From the NCBI GenBank assembly GCA_038380795.1, contig CM076261.1, forward strand, positions 9,058,556 to 9,122,555: 64,000 bases of DNA, in the 5' to 3' direction. Made by a program: the position numbers and the translations under genes. Under the pieces are notes generated by a model. That model ran no database searches. It had not been told where the DNA came from and saw only the letters and a program-made list of their open reading frames with translations. Of this stretch, positions 1 to 11,920 are shown piece after piece. Position 1 is the stretch's first letter; every line of letters starts with the position of its first letter. This stretch comes from Pyrocephalus nanus (lineage: Eukaryota; Chordata; Aves; Passeriformes; Tyrannidae).

Positions 1-483
1 ATACAGGGAAGATCAAATAGTAGCTCTTCTCTAATTGTAAGTCCATGCATATTTTCATTCATACCACCACTCCCACTGTGCTTACCATTTCCTGAAACTA
101 GATTTTTCTTCTTGGACCCATTCTGTCAGAGACTCATCCCTAGCAATTCCACCCTTACCCATTGAGACCTGGGACAATGACTTCCCTCTTCAGGCATATA
201 CAAAAAATTCCTGGGCTACTACACTTGAAAATTCACTTTACTAAACCCTTTTCCAAGAAAACAAAGCAAATAGTGAAGAGAAGTAATTACCAAATGGAGA
301 TAGCCAGAGGTTTACTGTCATCAACTCACAGAGACAACCTGGCCATTGAGAGAAGAAGGACTTTTTGTATACCACCAAAATCTTGGAGAATGAGAAATGT
401 AACATATTTTCCACCAGTGTGAAAGAACATCTTTTTTTCAGCTTTCAAGAAGGATACATAACCTTCTGGTAAAACCTTGAGAA

Positions 484-531
484 AACACGTGTTCTATTGA
501 AATATAGCTCCTATATGTATACACGTGTATA
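484..531. promoter_or_regulatory. Pair of palindromic E-boxes (CACGTG)
   Basis: The sequence shows a 10-bp palindrome AACACGTGTT at 484-493 and a 14-bp palindrome TATACACGTGTATA at 518-531. Each is centred on CACGTG, and the centres lie 36 bp apart. CACGTG is the binding core of bHLH and bHLH-ZIP factors such as USF, MYC/MAX and CLOCK/BMAL1. No promoter or exon is visible next to it, so a regulatory role is only inferred. Confidence 0.2.
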
Positions 532-1510
532 GTAATAGTCCGAGAAAGCGATGACCTCTCCAGAGATTTTTGAGTTCACCTAATGAAACAAGAGCTTACT
601 GCTGCCAGCAGTGAGTAGGCCAACTATATCACAACTGCATTCAAATTCAGACTATTTCATGGTCCCCTCCATCCTTCCTCCCTTTCTCCAGGAGAGGTAG
701 TTTGGATACAGAGCCAAGGATACTTCTCTGCTACAGGAGCTCACTTTCAAAGTTCAGCTCTTAGATCCTGCTCCTAGCTTGCTGCCAGCATGCATTCCTG
801 TACCAAACAAAATACTACTTTTGACTAAAAGCAGGAGGCAATGGAGGCTGAAACTACCACCCTCCACACTCTTCACTTCTCCAGTGTGTCTGTCCCTGCT
901 CATTGCTCCCAAAAACCACAGAGAGGCAGGGCAGAAGCAAGTCAAGGAACTGCAGTGCTTATTTTGTAATCACCTGCAAGTCTGCTTTGGTTCCCCTGTC
1001 CAGAGATGCCTGGAAGAGTTGCCTCACATGATTTTGAATCCCATTTCAGCCTGTTTTTATGAGGAATTGGTCCCTACATGACCTTCCAATTGTCCTGCTC
1101 CAGCCTGGAGTAGTCAATCCCTCTTTAGAAGATGTGCGAAGCTCTGTTCTCAACCTCAGCCTCAGCCCTGCTACTTCTTTCAAACCCTCTCTAGAAAGGA
1201 GCTAAGAGACAGTCTGTTTCCTCTGTTGTTTAAAAGCCTGCATTTGGATACCAAAATAGATTGGTGAGATCAGGGACACCTTGCTGAACTCAAAATTATT
1301 TAAATAGACATAGATTTGATGAAATGTATAGAAGAAATGTGCACTTGGCTTCCTTGTGCTGCTGCTGGTGTTGCCATTCCTAGCCATGATGTCTGTGCTT
1401 CCAAAAGGCTTGGTGATGTGGCTGGAGGGGTCCAGGCGGAAGTGATGGGGAGCCTGAGCACTCACTGCATCCTTTAACAGAAGCAGCAGCAACAGCAGCT
1501 ATGAACTCAC

Positions 1511-1593
1511 CTGCAAGGGGGCTTTCTGGCAATAGGCAATAGCAGAGCAGAATGCAACATAACTGTGGTAGCAGGAATCCGGGCCATAGGTAA
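1511..1593 (-). other. Splice-flanked open segment (candidate exon)
   Basis: On the minus strand the segment ends with the consensus donor CAG|GTGAGT (GTGAGT is the complement of 1505-1510). One reading frame stays open for 50 codons, from 1660 down to 1511, and ends with the residues AYCQKAPLQ. A plausible acceptor with a short pyrimidine tract lies at 1594-1595, which would give an exon of 83 bp. I do not recognise the peptide, which is cysteine- and tyrosine-rich. Such matches are expected occasionally by chance, so this is a weak candidate. Confidence 0.15.
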
Positions 1594-4500
1594 CTATAAA
1601 ACAGGACCGATTCCCAAGTATTGCCTCAAATATCGCATGGGTGACACTAGTCTTCCCAGTTCAGAGACAAGCCTGAAACCACTGACAGAGTGGCACAGAA
1701 GAAATCTCTTTGAGACAAAACCCCCACCCTTCTTTAAGCCTTCTTGACTTCTTCAAGGGCCCAGGTATCTGCCATAAACACCATGAGCAGGCAGCACTGC
1801 TGTCACTGAGCACATTATTAACTAGGCTATTGTTGTGCCTATTGGAGCAGACTATGACAAATTCACTGAATTTTTGGCTTTAGACCCAGACTTTTGGTGG
1901 AGGATGAGAATGGCAGTGAATAAAAATATCTTGGAAATGAACTGGCTCGATAAGAAGAACCTTGTAGGAGGCAGGGAGTAGCTCATGCTCAGTGCTTAAT
2001 TCTCCTCCTCTGCTGAATACTTTGCACAGCCCTCACTGCGTGGTCAGGAATGAAATGCCTTTGCTGTCAGACAGCTTGAGGGCCATCCAACTCTTAGTCT
2101 GGCATTCCCAGGTTAAGAAGACTGCGAGAGACCTTCTGCTACTTGAGTCCATTTTTAGAACAGAGGCACTGCTCCCCATCAGTCTCACCAGGACTCCTTT
2201 GGATCGCCAATAGGCGAGACAATAAAATAGACTAACACCTTGCTGCCTTGACACACATGGATTTCCATGGTGTGCAAAAGATATCAATTTGAAGAATATT
2301 GAAAATTATTTTTATCGACTCCTTTGTGCTGAACTCTTACCCGAAAGCAGATTTTAGAAGTAAATCAGGCACACTGGACTCAGCTGTCATAATTTGTTAA
2401 TATGTAAAAAACGCATGTACACAAAGCAACTTTGAGACTGTTATTCTCTTTTTTGTGAGTTTTTTTTTTTGTATCCTTAAGGGAACAACAAAACCTAACA
2501 AGTAAACTTTTAGAACAAAAGAAAAGAAAAAAAAAAAAAGGAAAAGAGGAAGCTGTCCTCATATCTTATTTTATCTGGATCTTTCCGGAGGAAATGGTAT
2601 AAATTGCTATCAGTGCCCATTAAAAAATTAGTCCTAAAGGAACAAATGGGTTTATTTCATGCACTAGTGTGATTTGAGTATATATATAATAAGTTCTTAA
2701 TTTTTTTCTTCTTTATTATCAAATCTACTAGAATTAAATATTCAGGAAGTAAGGTGAAAGCCAGAAATGAGAAAGACAAGAAGAGGAAGACATCCTAAAG
2801 GACCAATCTGAAAGGGTATAAGCTAGGCAATACTCCTGCCTGACAACTCCTGAAAAAAAAGCCCTAGCACTTTGCAGTGGTGAGATTCAGCATGAAAGAT
2901 GTTCTTACACTATAGAGTTGCTGGATCAAGGAAGAAGCTGGGCCTGTCAGGACTGGTGGCTAGAAAGGAGATAAAATAGAAGGAGACAATAAAAGGATAT
3001 TTGTCTCTCCTTAGGGCTGTTCTGTGCATTTTTCAGCCAGCATTCAATAAATAATTCTCAAAAGCAGATTTTCTGGGCACTCCAGTGCCCAGTTTTCAAC
3101 AGTACTTCTAGGCAAAGATTTGGCAGATGCTTATTTTGGGGAATCTGTCATCTTAATGTGCATGGAGACTCCCAGGTACATCCAGGGCATCTGTCAGAGT
3201 CCTACTCATATGGCAATATATGATTCTGTGCAAATAATAGCTAAGTAGGGAAATCTATCTTCACTAGGTTATACAGAGGTATAACAAAATAATACTTAAG
3301 GTCTGCATGATGCAGCTGCTGTAACAATTTTTGATCATATTTGGCTGTTCTCATGTTTTATCTTAAAAATTAGAAACTCTCCTGAATCTGCTCATAGGGT
3401 ACAGACAGTCTGATGGGGTTGTGTCTAAGGAGCAGCATACTGGGAAAAATGTGCACTTTCTCAGCATGTTGTAGCAGCTTCCAGTTATCCCAGTTATCAG
3501 ACTGAATCAATATGAATTAAGGACTGCCATGCCACTTCAGCCAATGCAGAAGCACACACTAACCACATCCTTGCAAGATGGCTTTGGTGCTATGCTGTTG
3601 AAGCGTATGTCATACTTAGAGCACTTTGCATCCTGAAATTCCCCAACTCCAGCTTCTCTTCTGAGCTCACGAGTTGCAACTGAAACCAACAAGAAGCTCT
3701 ATTAAACATTATCCTTACCTAATTTAATATATTAGAAGTATATAGCAATTACGCTCTCCTTTTTACAGTATAGTAAAGCACTTATGCTATAATAAAATCT
3801 ACCACACAGTGCTCAACAGCCCAGTGTGTTGAGCAATTCAGTTTTTAGTGCCTCATGTAGGCTAGGAATTGATTTTAATTGCCTGGCATAAATCACACAG
3901 TCCTACTGTAGAGACCCTTATTATATCACAGACAGGGCTGGTTTTAATCCTGTAAATTCATAGGCAATAAGAGGGAAGCAGAATGAAAAAAAAATCACGT
4001 TCCAAAACTTCACTTCTGAGGAAGAGAGATTTGTTCCAAGTTTAGTGAAGATTTAAGAAATGCTGTGTACATATCATAAGCACAGTAGTAAAGAAAACTT
4101 TATACATCACCATTAAACCTCAGGCACTGTAACTGTTTAATGAAGTAAACCTTGACAAACTATGTGGGGCTCACAGCAGAGAGCATTTGCACTACAGTTA
4201 GAAATTCTTCAGCTTACACGTCTGTCCTGCTCTCTTTGCCTAACATACCCAGAAGTAGTATCTCTATGTATTTTGCATGTATGTTTGGATTTAGAAAGCA
4301 TATGAGAGCAAAGCATTCCCTCATGAAGTTTGGCTCCCATTTGTAGATTTTCTGTTCCAACACAGTTAGGTCATTTGCCTTAATAGTAACTTAAAAAAAA
4401 CAAAAGCTAAACCTAGAACCAAACCAAAACATCCCGTGTTAAAAAAAAAAAAAAAAAAAGGCAGAAGTTTGAAATGTATTTGGACTTACTGACAAATTAT

Positions 4501-4748
4501 TAAGCTTTCTTAATCAAATTGGGACCTCCAGAAAAATAAGCAGCATTTTTAAGAGTGAAATTGAAGTGGAAATGATCTGCACCTGATTGTGAGCCACCAT
4601 CGAGTTAGTACACTGATGGTGATATCATTTTTTTGTCTCTATTACACAGTAGTTCCTGGGGACATGTGAAAATTGCAGGAAAGAGATTTGCATCTCATGT
4701 CTTTGAACACCTAGATCCCAAATTCGGGTCTAAACGATATTGATTTAC

Positions 4749-4879
4749 CTTTTTGTACAAATATTAGTCCTGACCACTTAACATTTGCAGTAGTAAAGTA
4801 AATCTCCTCGGCATTGCAGCATTCTGATATATCATGACCACTTGCATGAGGAAAAAGCAGAAGATGAGCGCTCCGATAC
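4749..4879 (-). other. Splice-flanked open segment (candidate exon)
   Basis: On the minus strand a pyrimidine-rich tract ending in TTCTTAG borders a 131-bp segment, which ends AAAAAG|GTAAAT. One frame is open across the whole segment: one base, 43 codons, one base. Its peptide begins YRSAHLLLF and includes ECCNAEEIYF. A second frame reads as a very hydrophobic stretch starting IGALIFCFF but hits a stop before the donor. Both splice sites are good by eye. No family was recognised and no flanking exon could be joined with confidence. Confidence 0.2.
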
Positions 4880-6820
4880 CTAAGAAGGAAGTCCAGTGTA
4901 AGAGTCAAAACCAATATTTAGGGTGATAGATACAGATACCTTGTGTTTGATTTAGTTACCAGATTTTCAAACTTTAAAGTTATAATTAAGGCTCAAAGCC
5001 TTATTTTTTTATATAAACAGAAGAAACATCATTCACTTTAAAAACCTGAAATAATTTGCAGAGGAAATTGAAAAGTCACTTACACCTAATTAATCCCATA
5101 AACTTACCCCTTCTCAAAACGTTTAATTATTCCTCTCAGCATTTTTAAGACCTTTTATTTTCATTATTAGACTATCAGATGCACATTTATCAAATCTGGA
5201 AAGGCTAGGTCATCATTTGTAAAACCACTTTTTATAAGGGCAAGTTAACTGCCACATGCAAACTGGCTTTTAAAGTTCACAGTGCTGCTATAAAGGTCAT
5301 GGTGATACTTAGTGAAAATTGAATCATGCAGAAGTCGATACAGAGACATATTGTCTTCCTTCAATAAGGAGCTTTAATGTTATGCCAGTTTATTTACCAT
5401 TAAACTCTGCAAATTCAGCAAGCTAACAAAGAATTTAGGATTTATGGACCCTTTAATTCAGCATAGAAAAAATAGTTAGAAAGTGACAGACTAATAGGCC
5501 AATTATCTGAGGAATATTTTGTTTATTTGGCAGAAATTACAAGGAGATGCATCATAAAAATACCTTCAGTCACCAATTTATTCCTACATTAAAATAAACT
5601 CATTCACGACTACTGTGCTACAGAGAGTACCATTAAAATGTTCAAAGTTCCTTCCTGATGCCAAACAAAAACCAGGGCAATATACAATATTAATATCATT
5701 TTATGGTCAATTTATGTCTAGACAAGAGCAATAAGAAGTGGAAGGATACTACAAAAACTACAGCTTTTATACAGGGAACAGGAACAAAGCCCCAAAGGAT
5801 TGTATCCATGTTTTGTCTTATTCCAGATTTAGAAATTATTATTTTTTTCCATATTAGGTATGGGTCTAAAATATTAGCTGTTTTCTTTGCATGAATGAAC
5901 TCTGCAGAGGGAATAGTCTGACAGTTTTTTATTAAAAAATACTTGAATAAAATTTTGCCTTTTTTATTTAGCTGACATAACCTAATTGTACTGCACTTCA
6001 GACTGGCTAACAAATGAACTTCATGAAACGAACCACAAGTGCCCACAGACCCTGGCTTAATGACACAATGTAAAAGATCACAAACATCACATAATTTAGT
6101 TTAAGTTCTGCTGAAAATTAAAGAAATGCAGGCTAAGTTTCTAAAGCAATCAAAAAAAAGGTATCCCCATATTTTCTGATTCTACAGGCTTTGGCATGAG
6201 ACATAAAAGAAAGTTTAAGCCCTGTTTTTTCATTTGGGGAAATTTTTAAAGAGCATTTATACATTAGTAATCATAGGAAGGTATTATAGTTCCATTATGA
6301 AAAAAAAATAAAATTCCAATATATAGTTCACATATAATTAATCCAATACATTGTCTCCTTTGGGCATTGACTTTACTAAAAATAATATAGATAAGGAGGT
6401 AGTAACTGCATAATTGCCTTGGTAGGTCATGGGAAAAATGTTATTAGAAAACAATACTTTATTCTCAGGATTTTCTGAAATTACTAGTGACTCTGAATGT
6501 CCTAATTGGCGTAATTTATCACTACTTAGGCACAAGGGTTTTCCTTGTTAGAAAATGGGCTATTCAATTTCTGAAACCAAGTTTCCTCAAGATAGAAGAA
6601 GCTAGACTTTGGAAAATTAAGATACATGTATCACTTCTAAAGTTCTTGGCTGAAATTTTAGTTTGAGTTGGGAAAAGAAAGAAAAAAATCATAAACTAAT
6701 TTCAGTGGCCACTGTGTAACCTTTGGACTCCTTTAGACCTAGCTTCTTCCCATGACCAGTATTCCAGGAAACCAAGATTTTTTTTTTCTTATCAGATAAC
6801 AGTAACTACATATTAAAAAG

Positions 6821-6935
6821 CTACTTGTTTTCATCCAAGAACTCAAATTTTGGATCAGTTGCTGAGATATGGTGGCCAGTGCTATCCTGTCCAATTTGTG
6901 CTCCTAGGACTGTTAGTCTGAAAAATAGTGTTTTC
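6821..6935 (-). other. Candidate 3' coding exon
   Basis: On the minus strand a long T-rich tract ending CCTTTAG (the AG is the complement of 6936-6937) precedes an open frame of one base plus 37 codons. It begins KTLFFRLTVL, ends KFEFLDENK, and closes with TAG at 6821-6823. The other two frames are interrupted early. A GTAAGT donor lies 92 bp upstream on the same strand (complement of 7022-7027), which would fit a short avian intron, but the sequence before that donor is open for only about eight codons after a poor acceptor. No protein family was recognised. Confidence 0.15.
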
Positions 6936-7400
6936 CTAAAGGAAATATAAATCAAAATAACATACAAGCTTAAAGAAGATGTCAATACTAAAGTTGTCTG
7001 ATTTTGACAGTGGAATTTTCCACTTACCAAAGAAAATTCCAGCAGACAGAGAACTACGCAGTGCCACAGTTTGTTTTTTTCATTTCTGTTTAATGGAGAA
7101 GATTAAAAGAATTATTCTTGCAGTAAACAAATCAAATTATCCTTTTATTGAAATATAATTGTAGGTATTGTGTACAGAAAATCAGACTGCTAATGCAATC
7201 CCACACTAAAACAGTGGTTTGATAGCTTTCTCTCCTGCTTTCATGTGTTTGTAATAAAGTAATTTTTTTTATGGGGCAACAGAGACACACTTTCACTAAT
7301 CTACAAGATGCTTCATAGCTGGGACAAATAATTTAGGGATTTTTATTTCTTACAATGGCAGCTTGCTTACTGTCCATATCTCTGAGAAACATTTATGTTG

Positions 7401-7450
7401 AAAGGAAGTTGTGGAGATCATCTAGTCCAACCCTCAGGAACTGGGCTGGA
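7401..7450 (-). mobile_element. CR1 LINE 3'-end fragment, antisense
   Basis: The words GGAGATCATCTAGTCCAACC at about 7413-7432 are the reverse complement of the conserved CR1 3' UTR block TTGGACTAGATGATC. Only a short piece remains and the rest has decayed beyond recognition. It is a non-coding relic of a target-primed retrotransposition event. Confidence 0.5.
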
Positions 7451-7882
7451 TCTGATATAGATTATTAGGTCAGACATTAATACTAGATCCACCATCCACT
7501 GCAAAAGGCTGGAGAGGAAGGTAGGAGTTTTTAAAAAAACATAAAGAAATGTTTTCAGGCTAAACCTTACATACAACGCTAACACAATAATAGGTATTAT
7601 TCATCTGGAGATACAAAGCACAAAACAAAAGAGATTTCAGTATTGTGCCTTATAATGTATCCAAATAAAAAACTATGTCCTCTGTCTTTGAACTCCACTT
7701 CCTTCCCTTATCTGCAGATAATTGTGAGGGTTTTAGGCATGCTTCTGCTGTCTGTGACCTGGATTTTCAGTACCACAAGCCCTTCCCCAGGCAGCAATCC
7801 CATTTATCTCATACGGCTCAGAATAGACCATTTTCACTTACTCTGCTGTACCTCCAGGTCACTGGGGTTACAGCAAAGAGGT

Positions 7883-8476
7883 TGTGATGAGTTTAGCCAG
7901 GCTGGAGTTAGTTTTCTTTCTAGTAGCTGGCATGGGGCCGTGTTTTGGATTTGTGCTGGAAACAACGCTGATAACACAGGGTTGTTTTCATTAACCCTGA
8001 CCAGCACTTGCACAATGTCAAGGCCTTTTCTGCCTCTCACTCCACCCCACCAGAGAGGAGGCTGTTGGTGTACAGGGAGCTGGGAGGGGACACAGCCAAG
8101 ATTTCTGACCCCAAATGACCAAAGGGACATTCCACACCCTATGGTGCCATGCTCTGTATATAAAGCTGGAGGAAGAAGCAGCAAGGGAGGGATGTTTGGA
8201 GTGATGATGTTTGTCTTCCCAAGTCACTGTTCGGCATGATGGAGCCTTGCTTTCCCGGGGATGGCTGAGCACCTGCCTGCCCATGGGAAGTGCTGAATGA
8301 ATTCTCTGTACTGCTTTGCTTGCACATGCAGCTTTTGCTTTACCTGTTAAACTCTCTTTATAGCAACCCATGAGTTTCCTCACTTTGACTTTATCATTCT
8401 CCCCTGAATTCCAGCAGGGGAGAGCAAATGAGCATCTATATGGGACTTAGATGCTAGATGGGGTTAAACCATGACA
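7883..8476 (+). mobile_element. Solo LTR of an avian endogenous retrovirus
   Basis: The segment runs from TGTGATGAG to AAACCATGACA, about 594 bp, with the TG...CA ends expected of a retroviral LTR. It is GC-richer than its flanks. It has a TATA box TATATAAA at 8157-8164 in a GCTCTG...GCTGG context, and a downstream block (CCCATGGGAAGTG, then TTAAACTCTCTTTATAGCAACCCATGAG split over 8281-8374) that I recall from LTRs repeated in bird genomes. The usual ATTAAA of that block reads GTTAAA here, so the poly(A) signal looks mutated. No primer-binding site, gag, pol or env follows, so this is a solo LTR left by recombination. No clean target-site duplication is visible. The open frames of up to 198 codons inside it, on both strands, are not genes. 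The family assignment is from memory. Confidence 0.75.
8157..8164 (+). promoter_or_regulatory. LTR TATA box
   Basis: TATATAAA sits about 275 bp inside the LTR and would direct U3-driven transcription to the right. It is intact, whereas the poly(A) signal further downstream is altered. Whether it is still active cannot be told from the sequence. Confidence 0.5.
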
Positions 8477-11400
8477 GAAATATATGGGCCAGTATGTAGG
8501 CACAGAAATGAAAGCAATTTTCTTGAGAACCCGACAAATGCAGTGGAATGAGTGGAAAAATTCCTCAATTTATACAGAGCCCTCCTGCTATTATACTAAC
8601 AGTTGTCTATTGTGACTTTCAGTACAGCTATTGTCTTCCTTTTCCCTTAGCAAAACCTATGATTATGGTATTCCACAAACAACTTAGGAATGTGGTGATT
8701 CGCATATACAGGTGGGATCACCAGTCTTTCTTGAAAAAAAAAATCTACGTAAGGCTTAAATCTTTTAGGGCTACCACTCGGGGATACTGAGGGATTTTCT
8801 AGAGTAAGTCTATATAGTCATTGGTGAGGGGAGATGGGAAACAGGGCTGATATAATCAGCTTCAGTACACCACAAGTTACAATAAACACACTCTTCAGTA
8901 AGCTCCAGTTCTGGAAATGAACCTCTACATAGCACAGAAAGAGTGTAGGTACTTTTACTTAACGTCTGAAAAAATGCAGTTATAAAGTAAAGGATCTAGA
9001 AGGGGTAAACAAAAAAATAAGATGATACCTCTCATCAGTGCATTTTTAATGTGCATTTGATAAAGATCCCCTGTTTGAGTGTTCAAATATGAAAGAGGAG
9101 ACAGAAAGGAACTTTAATTACAGAACTGTTTAATGAAATTAGTTCATGTGTATCACATAAGAGCTTTTGCGGGCACTTGGGTTGTTTTCACAAAGTACGT
9201 TTACAATAAAAAAGTGGCAGAAACATAGATAGGAGAAGAAAAAACACCTTAAAGTAGCAGCTTAAAAGGATTTCTCTCTTGGTTTCAAGCAGACAGTTCT
9301 GCTTTTGCCTGGAGATAGGTGAAAGCAGAGCTCAGTTCTGCAAGTGTCTGCCCCAGCTGAGGGAGCACAGCCCTTATCACTCGTCTGTGCAGTGGAGGCA
9401 GGGGAGCCGTGTGACTGCCGCCAAACATGAGCAGTCCTTAGCAATGCAACTACTGTCACGGCCAGAAACCAGGCAGTATCTTGGCAAGATTCCCTATGCT
9501 GTTTCCCCATGCTACTCTTTCTGAAGTACCTCGTATGAAAGGGGTATTTTTTGCCAGGGAAAGACCGACTCTGTGCATGTGCCTAATGAACTCCCAAGTC
9601 CTTCAAAGAGGCTGTTGACACAGCTGCCAATTAACGCCATTTGTGATGTACACAAATGACTACAGAGTCTTTACACAGACCAAACAGCACGTGGACTTTC
9701 ACTCATTACTGTCATAGGTTAAATTTAAGCTGGTGACAGAGAACAGATGTGAAAGGTTCTTTAATCTTGAGCTTTTCCATCCAGTGCTGGAAGTATTTCC
9801 AGGGATTTTTCTGAGGGCTACAGACCCAGTATATATTGCAGATAAATGATCAAGGTCACCAAAGGTCTGTGTTTTGACAGTGTCCAAGCAAAAGCCACTC
9901 TTTCCTTAGCACCTTTGGCATAACCTTTCTCCAAATCACTATTATTCTGCCATACAGCAGCTGAAGAAAGATTGTCAATGTCCATATCCCTGCATTGATC
10001 AACCCCTCCCCAGGATGAGAGGAGGATAATTCCACAGAGAACTCTTTGTTATTGTTGTGTAAGCCATCAGGAGACAAAGGAAAAGGGATCTTCCATCCTA
10101 CTGAAATGCATGTGACAATGGCAGGTAGGACTAGTTTCTTCCAGTGTTCCCACCTCAGAAGCACCAGATCTTTCTAGGATGCAACTGTCACATCCCCAGA
10201 TGATCCATGAGCGCAGAACATCTACAGCCAGGTCCTCGGAATGCACTTCCACAGCTGTGCCTGTGCTTCAAATTCAAACTCCCTCCCTCTCTGTTTCAGG
10301 GTTAACCTTAGTATGTGTCTGAATAGAGATGTGAATTTCCTCGTGTCTTCCTCGTATATCCATAATGACAAAAATAATATAAGATCCAGCATATTTTACA
10401 CAGAGAAAAACAATCCCCTGCTGAGTAATTGCCCAATTTCTTCATGTGTGGCATTCAGTAATTGCATGCACAGGGAGGTGCTGGTCTGTTGTTCTTTCAA
10501 AAATATAGTAAGCATTAATGCATACACATCACCTCCATTCCAAATACTTTGACAATGGATATCAATGTAAAAGAGGAGAGGCCTTGACCCACTGACTTCA
10601 GAGAGAGCCAGATGTCCACTACACTGTTCCAAAGCTGTTTGCACTTTTGAACTCTGCAGCTGTTAGTATCTCTCCACAATCTTCTTGACAAGCTGCTTCT
10701 ATGCATCTGTATCTCACAGGCTTAATTCTCCAGAGTACTTGAAAAAACACACAAGATGTAGAGATTCCATTAATAGGTGTTCAGCTGGTGAGGCTGATGT
10801 TTCCTTGCTTCATCAACATCAAGTATTTTCCTGGGAAAACAACATTTTCCTGCTGTTAAGATTCTACACACAGAAGCAGAAAAGGGAAGTAGGTGGAAAC
10901 TAGTAAAAGCATACAGGAAAGTAGACCGTGCTGTTCTGTGGGTCACAGGTTCATTTGATACATTTTCTGTTCACAAGAAAACCTCTGGAGTAAAACATCT
11001 GAAAAAATATCACTGGAAAATCAAATCTAATAGAGAAAAACAGTCCACAATTTATACCTTTTTAACTCTGTTTAAGCACATTAGGGCTATTTCTGCTCTT
11101 TCCTGGATGTTTTGAAGATGAGGCCACTCACATCAATGAATCGCTCCCTGATGCATTGATTTCATTTTACTTTGCTTCTTTTACTGGCAAACAGGTTAAA
11201 ACACATATTTACACAATCATTTTGGCTCAGGCAAAATAATCTACATCTACAGAAAAATAAACAGCCAACAAATGGATTATAGAGCAGTTGCCAAAAGTTC
11301 AGACTCATTCCTGAATAAATTTTTCCTTTCAATTTGGATACCACCACACAGTCCTGAAAATTTACACAACAAGTATAACCGATGACATCCACTTAGTCTA

Positions 11401-11493
11401 TTCTGTTGTCAGCACAGCAGTGAAAACAATAAAATAATTTTACTCAAAATCAGCTTTCTTAAGCTTATCTCACTTAAAATCCATACATTGATT
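8477..11493. other. Unique non-coding stretch
   Basis: There is no recognisable repeat and no gene. A modestly GC-richer patch at about 9270-9530 holds two overlapping chance frames on opposite strands. Overlapping minus-strand frames at 9856-10252 match nothing I know. It appears intergenic or intronic. Confidence 0.55.
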
Positions 11494-11920
11494 TTCATAG
11501 AGTCACAGCATAATTTCAGTGGTGAGGGACCTCTGATCCAACTCCCAGCCCAAAGCAAGGCCAGCCTCAAATTCTGACCAGCTTTTCCAGTTTTTATGGT
11601 TTCCAAGGGTGGTAATTGCTCAGTCTCTGTGCAGTTTGCTTCAGTGCTTGATGACTCTCATTATATCAAAAAAAAAAAAAATTCCTAATGTCCGTATGGA
11701 ATTTCTATTGTTGCAGCTTTTGTCCTTTGCCTCTTGCCACTATGCACATCTAGAGTATAGCCTCAGCTTCCTTATAATCAGACACTGGGTAATTGAAGGC
11801 TGCAATAGGGTCTTGGCCTTCCCTTCCTCAGACAGAAAAAATAATTCTCTCAGCAGGATTTCCTACATCAAGTGCTCCACCTACAGCCACCCTGGTGGCC
11901 CTCTGCTGAACTCATTCCAG
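11494..11920 (-). mobile_element. Old CR1 LINE 3' region, antisense
   Basis: It begins with a degraded TCATAGAGTCACAGCAT, the reverse complement of the CR1 terminal ATTCTATGA repeats, followed by GAGGGACCTCTGATCCAACT. It runs through the conserved CR1 region and ends in a block close to GGCCCTCTGCTGAACTCATT, the reverse complement of the well-conserved C-terminal ORF2 region. Divergence is high and a poly(A) run of about 13 interrupts it near 11669. The open frames at 11409-11606 and 11609-11923 are shadows of this relic. Confidence 0.65.

Larger units (their letters stand above)
1..7400. other. Unique AT-rich non-coding stretch
   Basis: No interspersed repeat and no recognisable gene was seen here. 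The open frames are short, overlap on both strands and match no family I know. The stretch contains homopolymer tracts (A19 at 4441-4459), two CACGTG palindromes near 484-531, a 9-bp-stem hairpin at 3810-3835, and three minus-strand segments with splice-like borders that are listed separately. It reads as intergenic or intronic sequence. Confidence 0.6.

Noticed and set aside
5696..6046. 116-codon minus-strand frame
   Set aside because: There is no motif, no promoter, an overlapping frame on the other strand and AT-rich composition. Such lengths are expected by chance.
7643..8239. 198-codon plus-strand open frame, the longest in the window, with several minus-strand overlaps
   Set aside because: Most of it lies inside the solo LTR. 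The frame runs across the LTR boundary, shows no domain and overlaps frames on the other strand, so it reflects composition and not a gene.
9856..10164. 102-codon minus-strand frame
   Set aside because: It has a plausible-looking peptide but no recognised family, no splice or promoter evidence, and an overlapping second frame.
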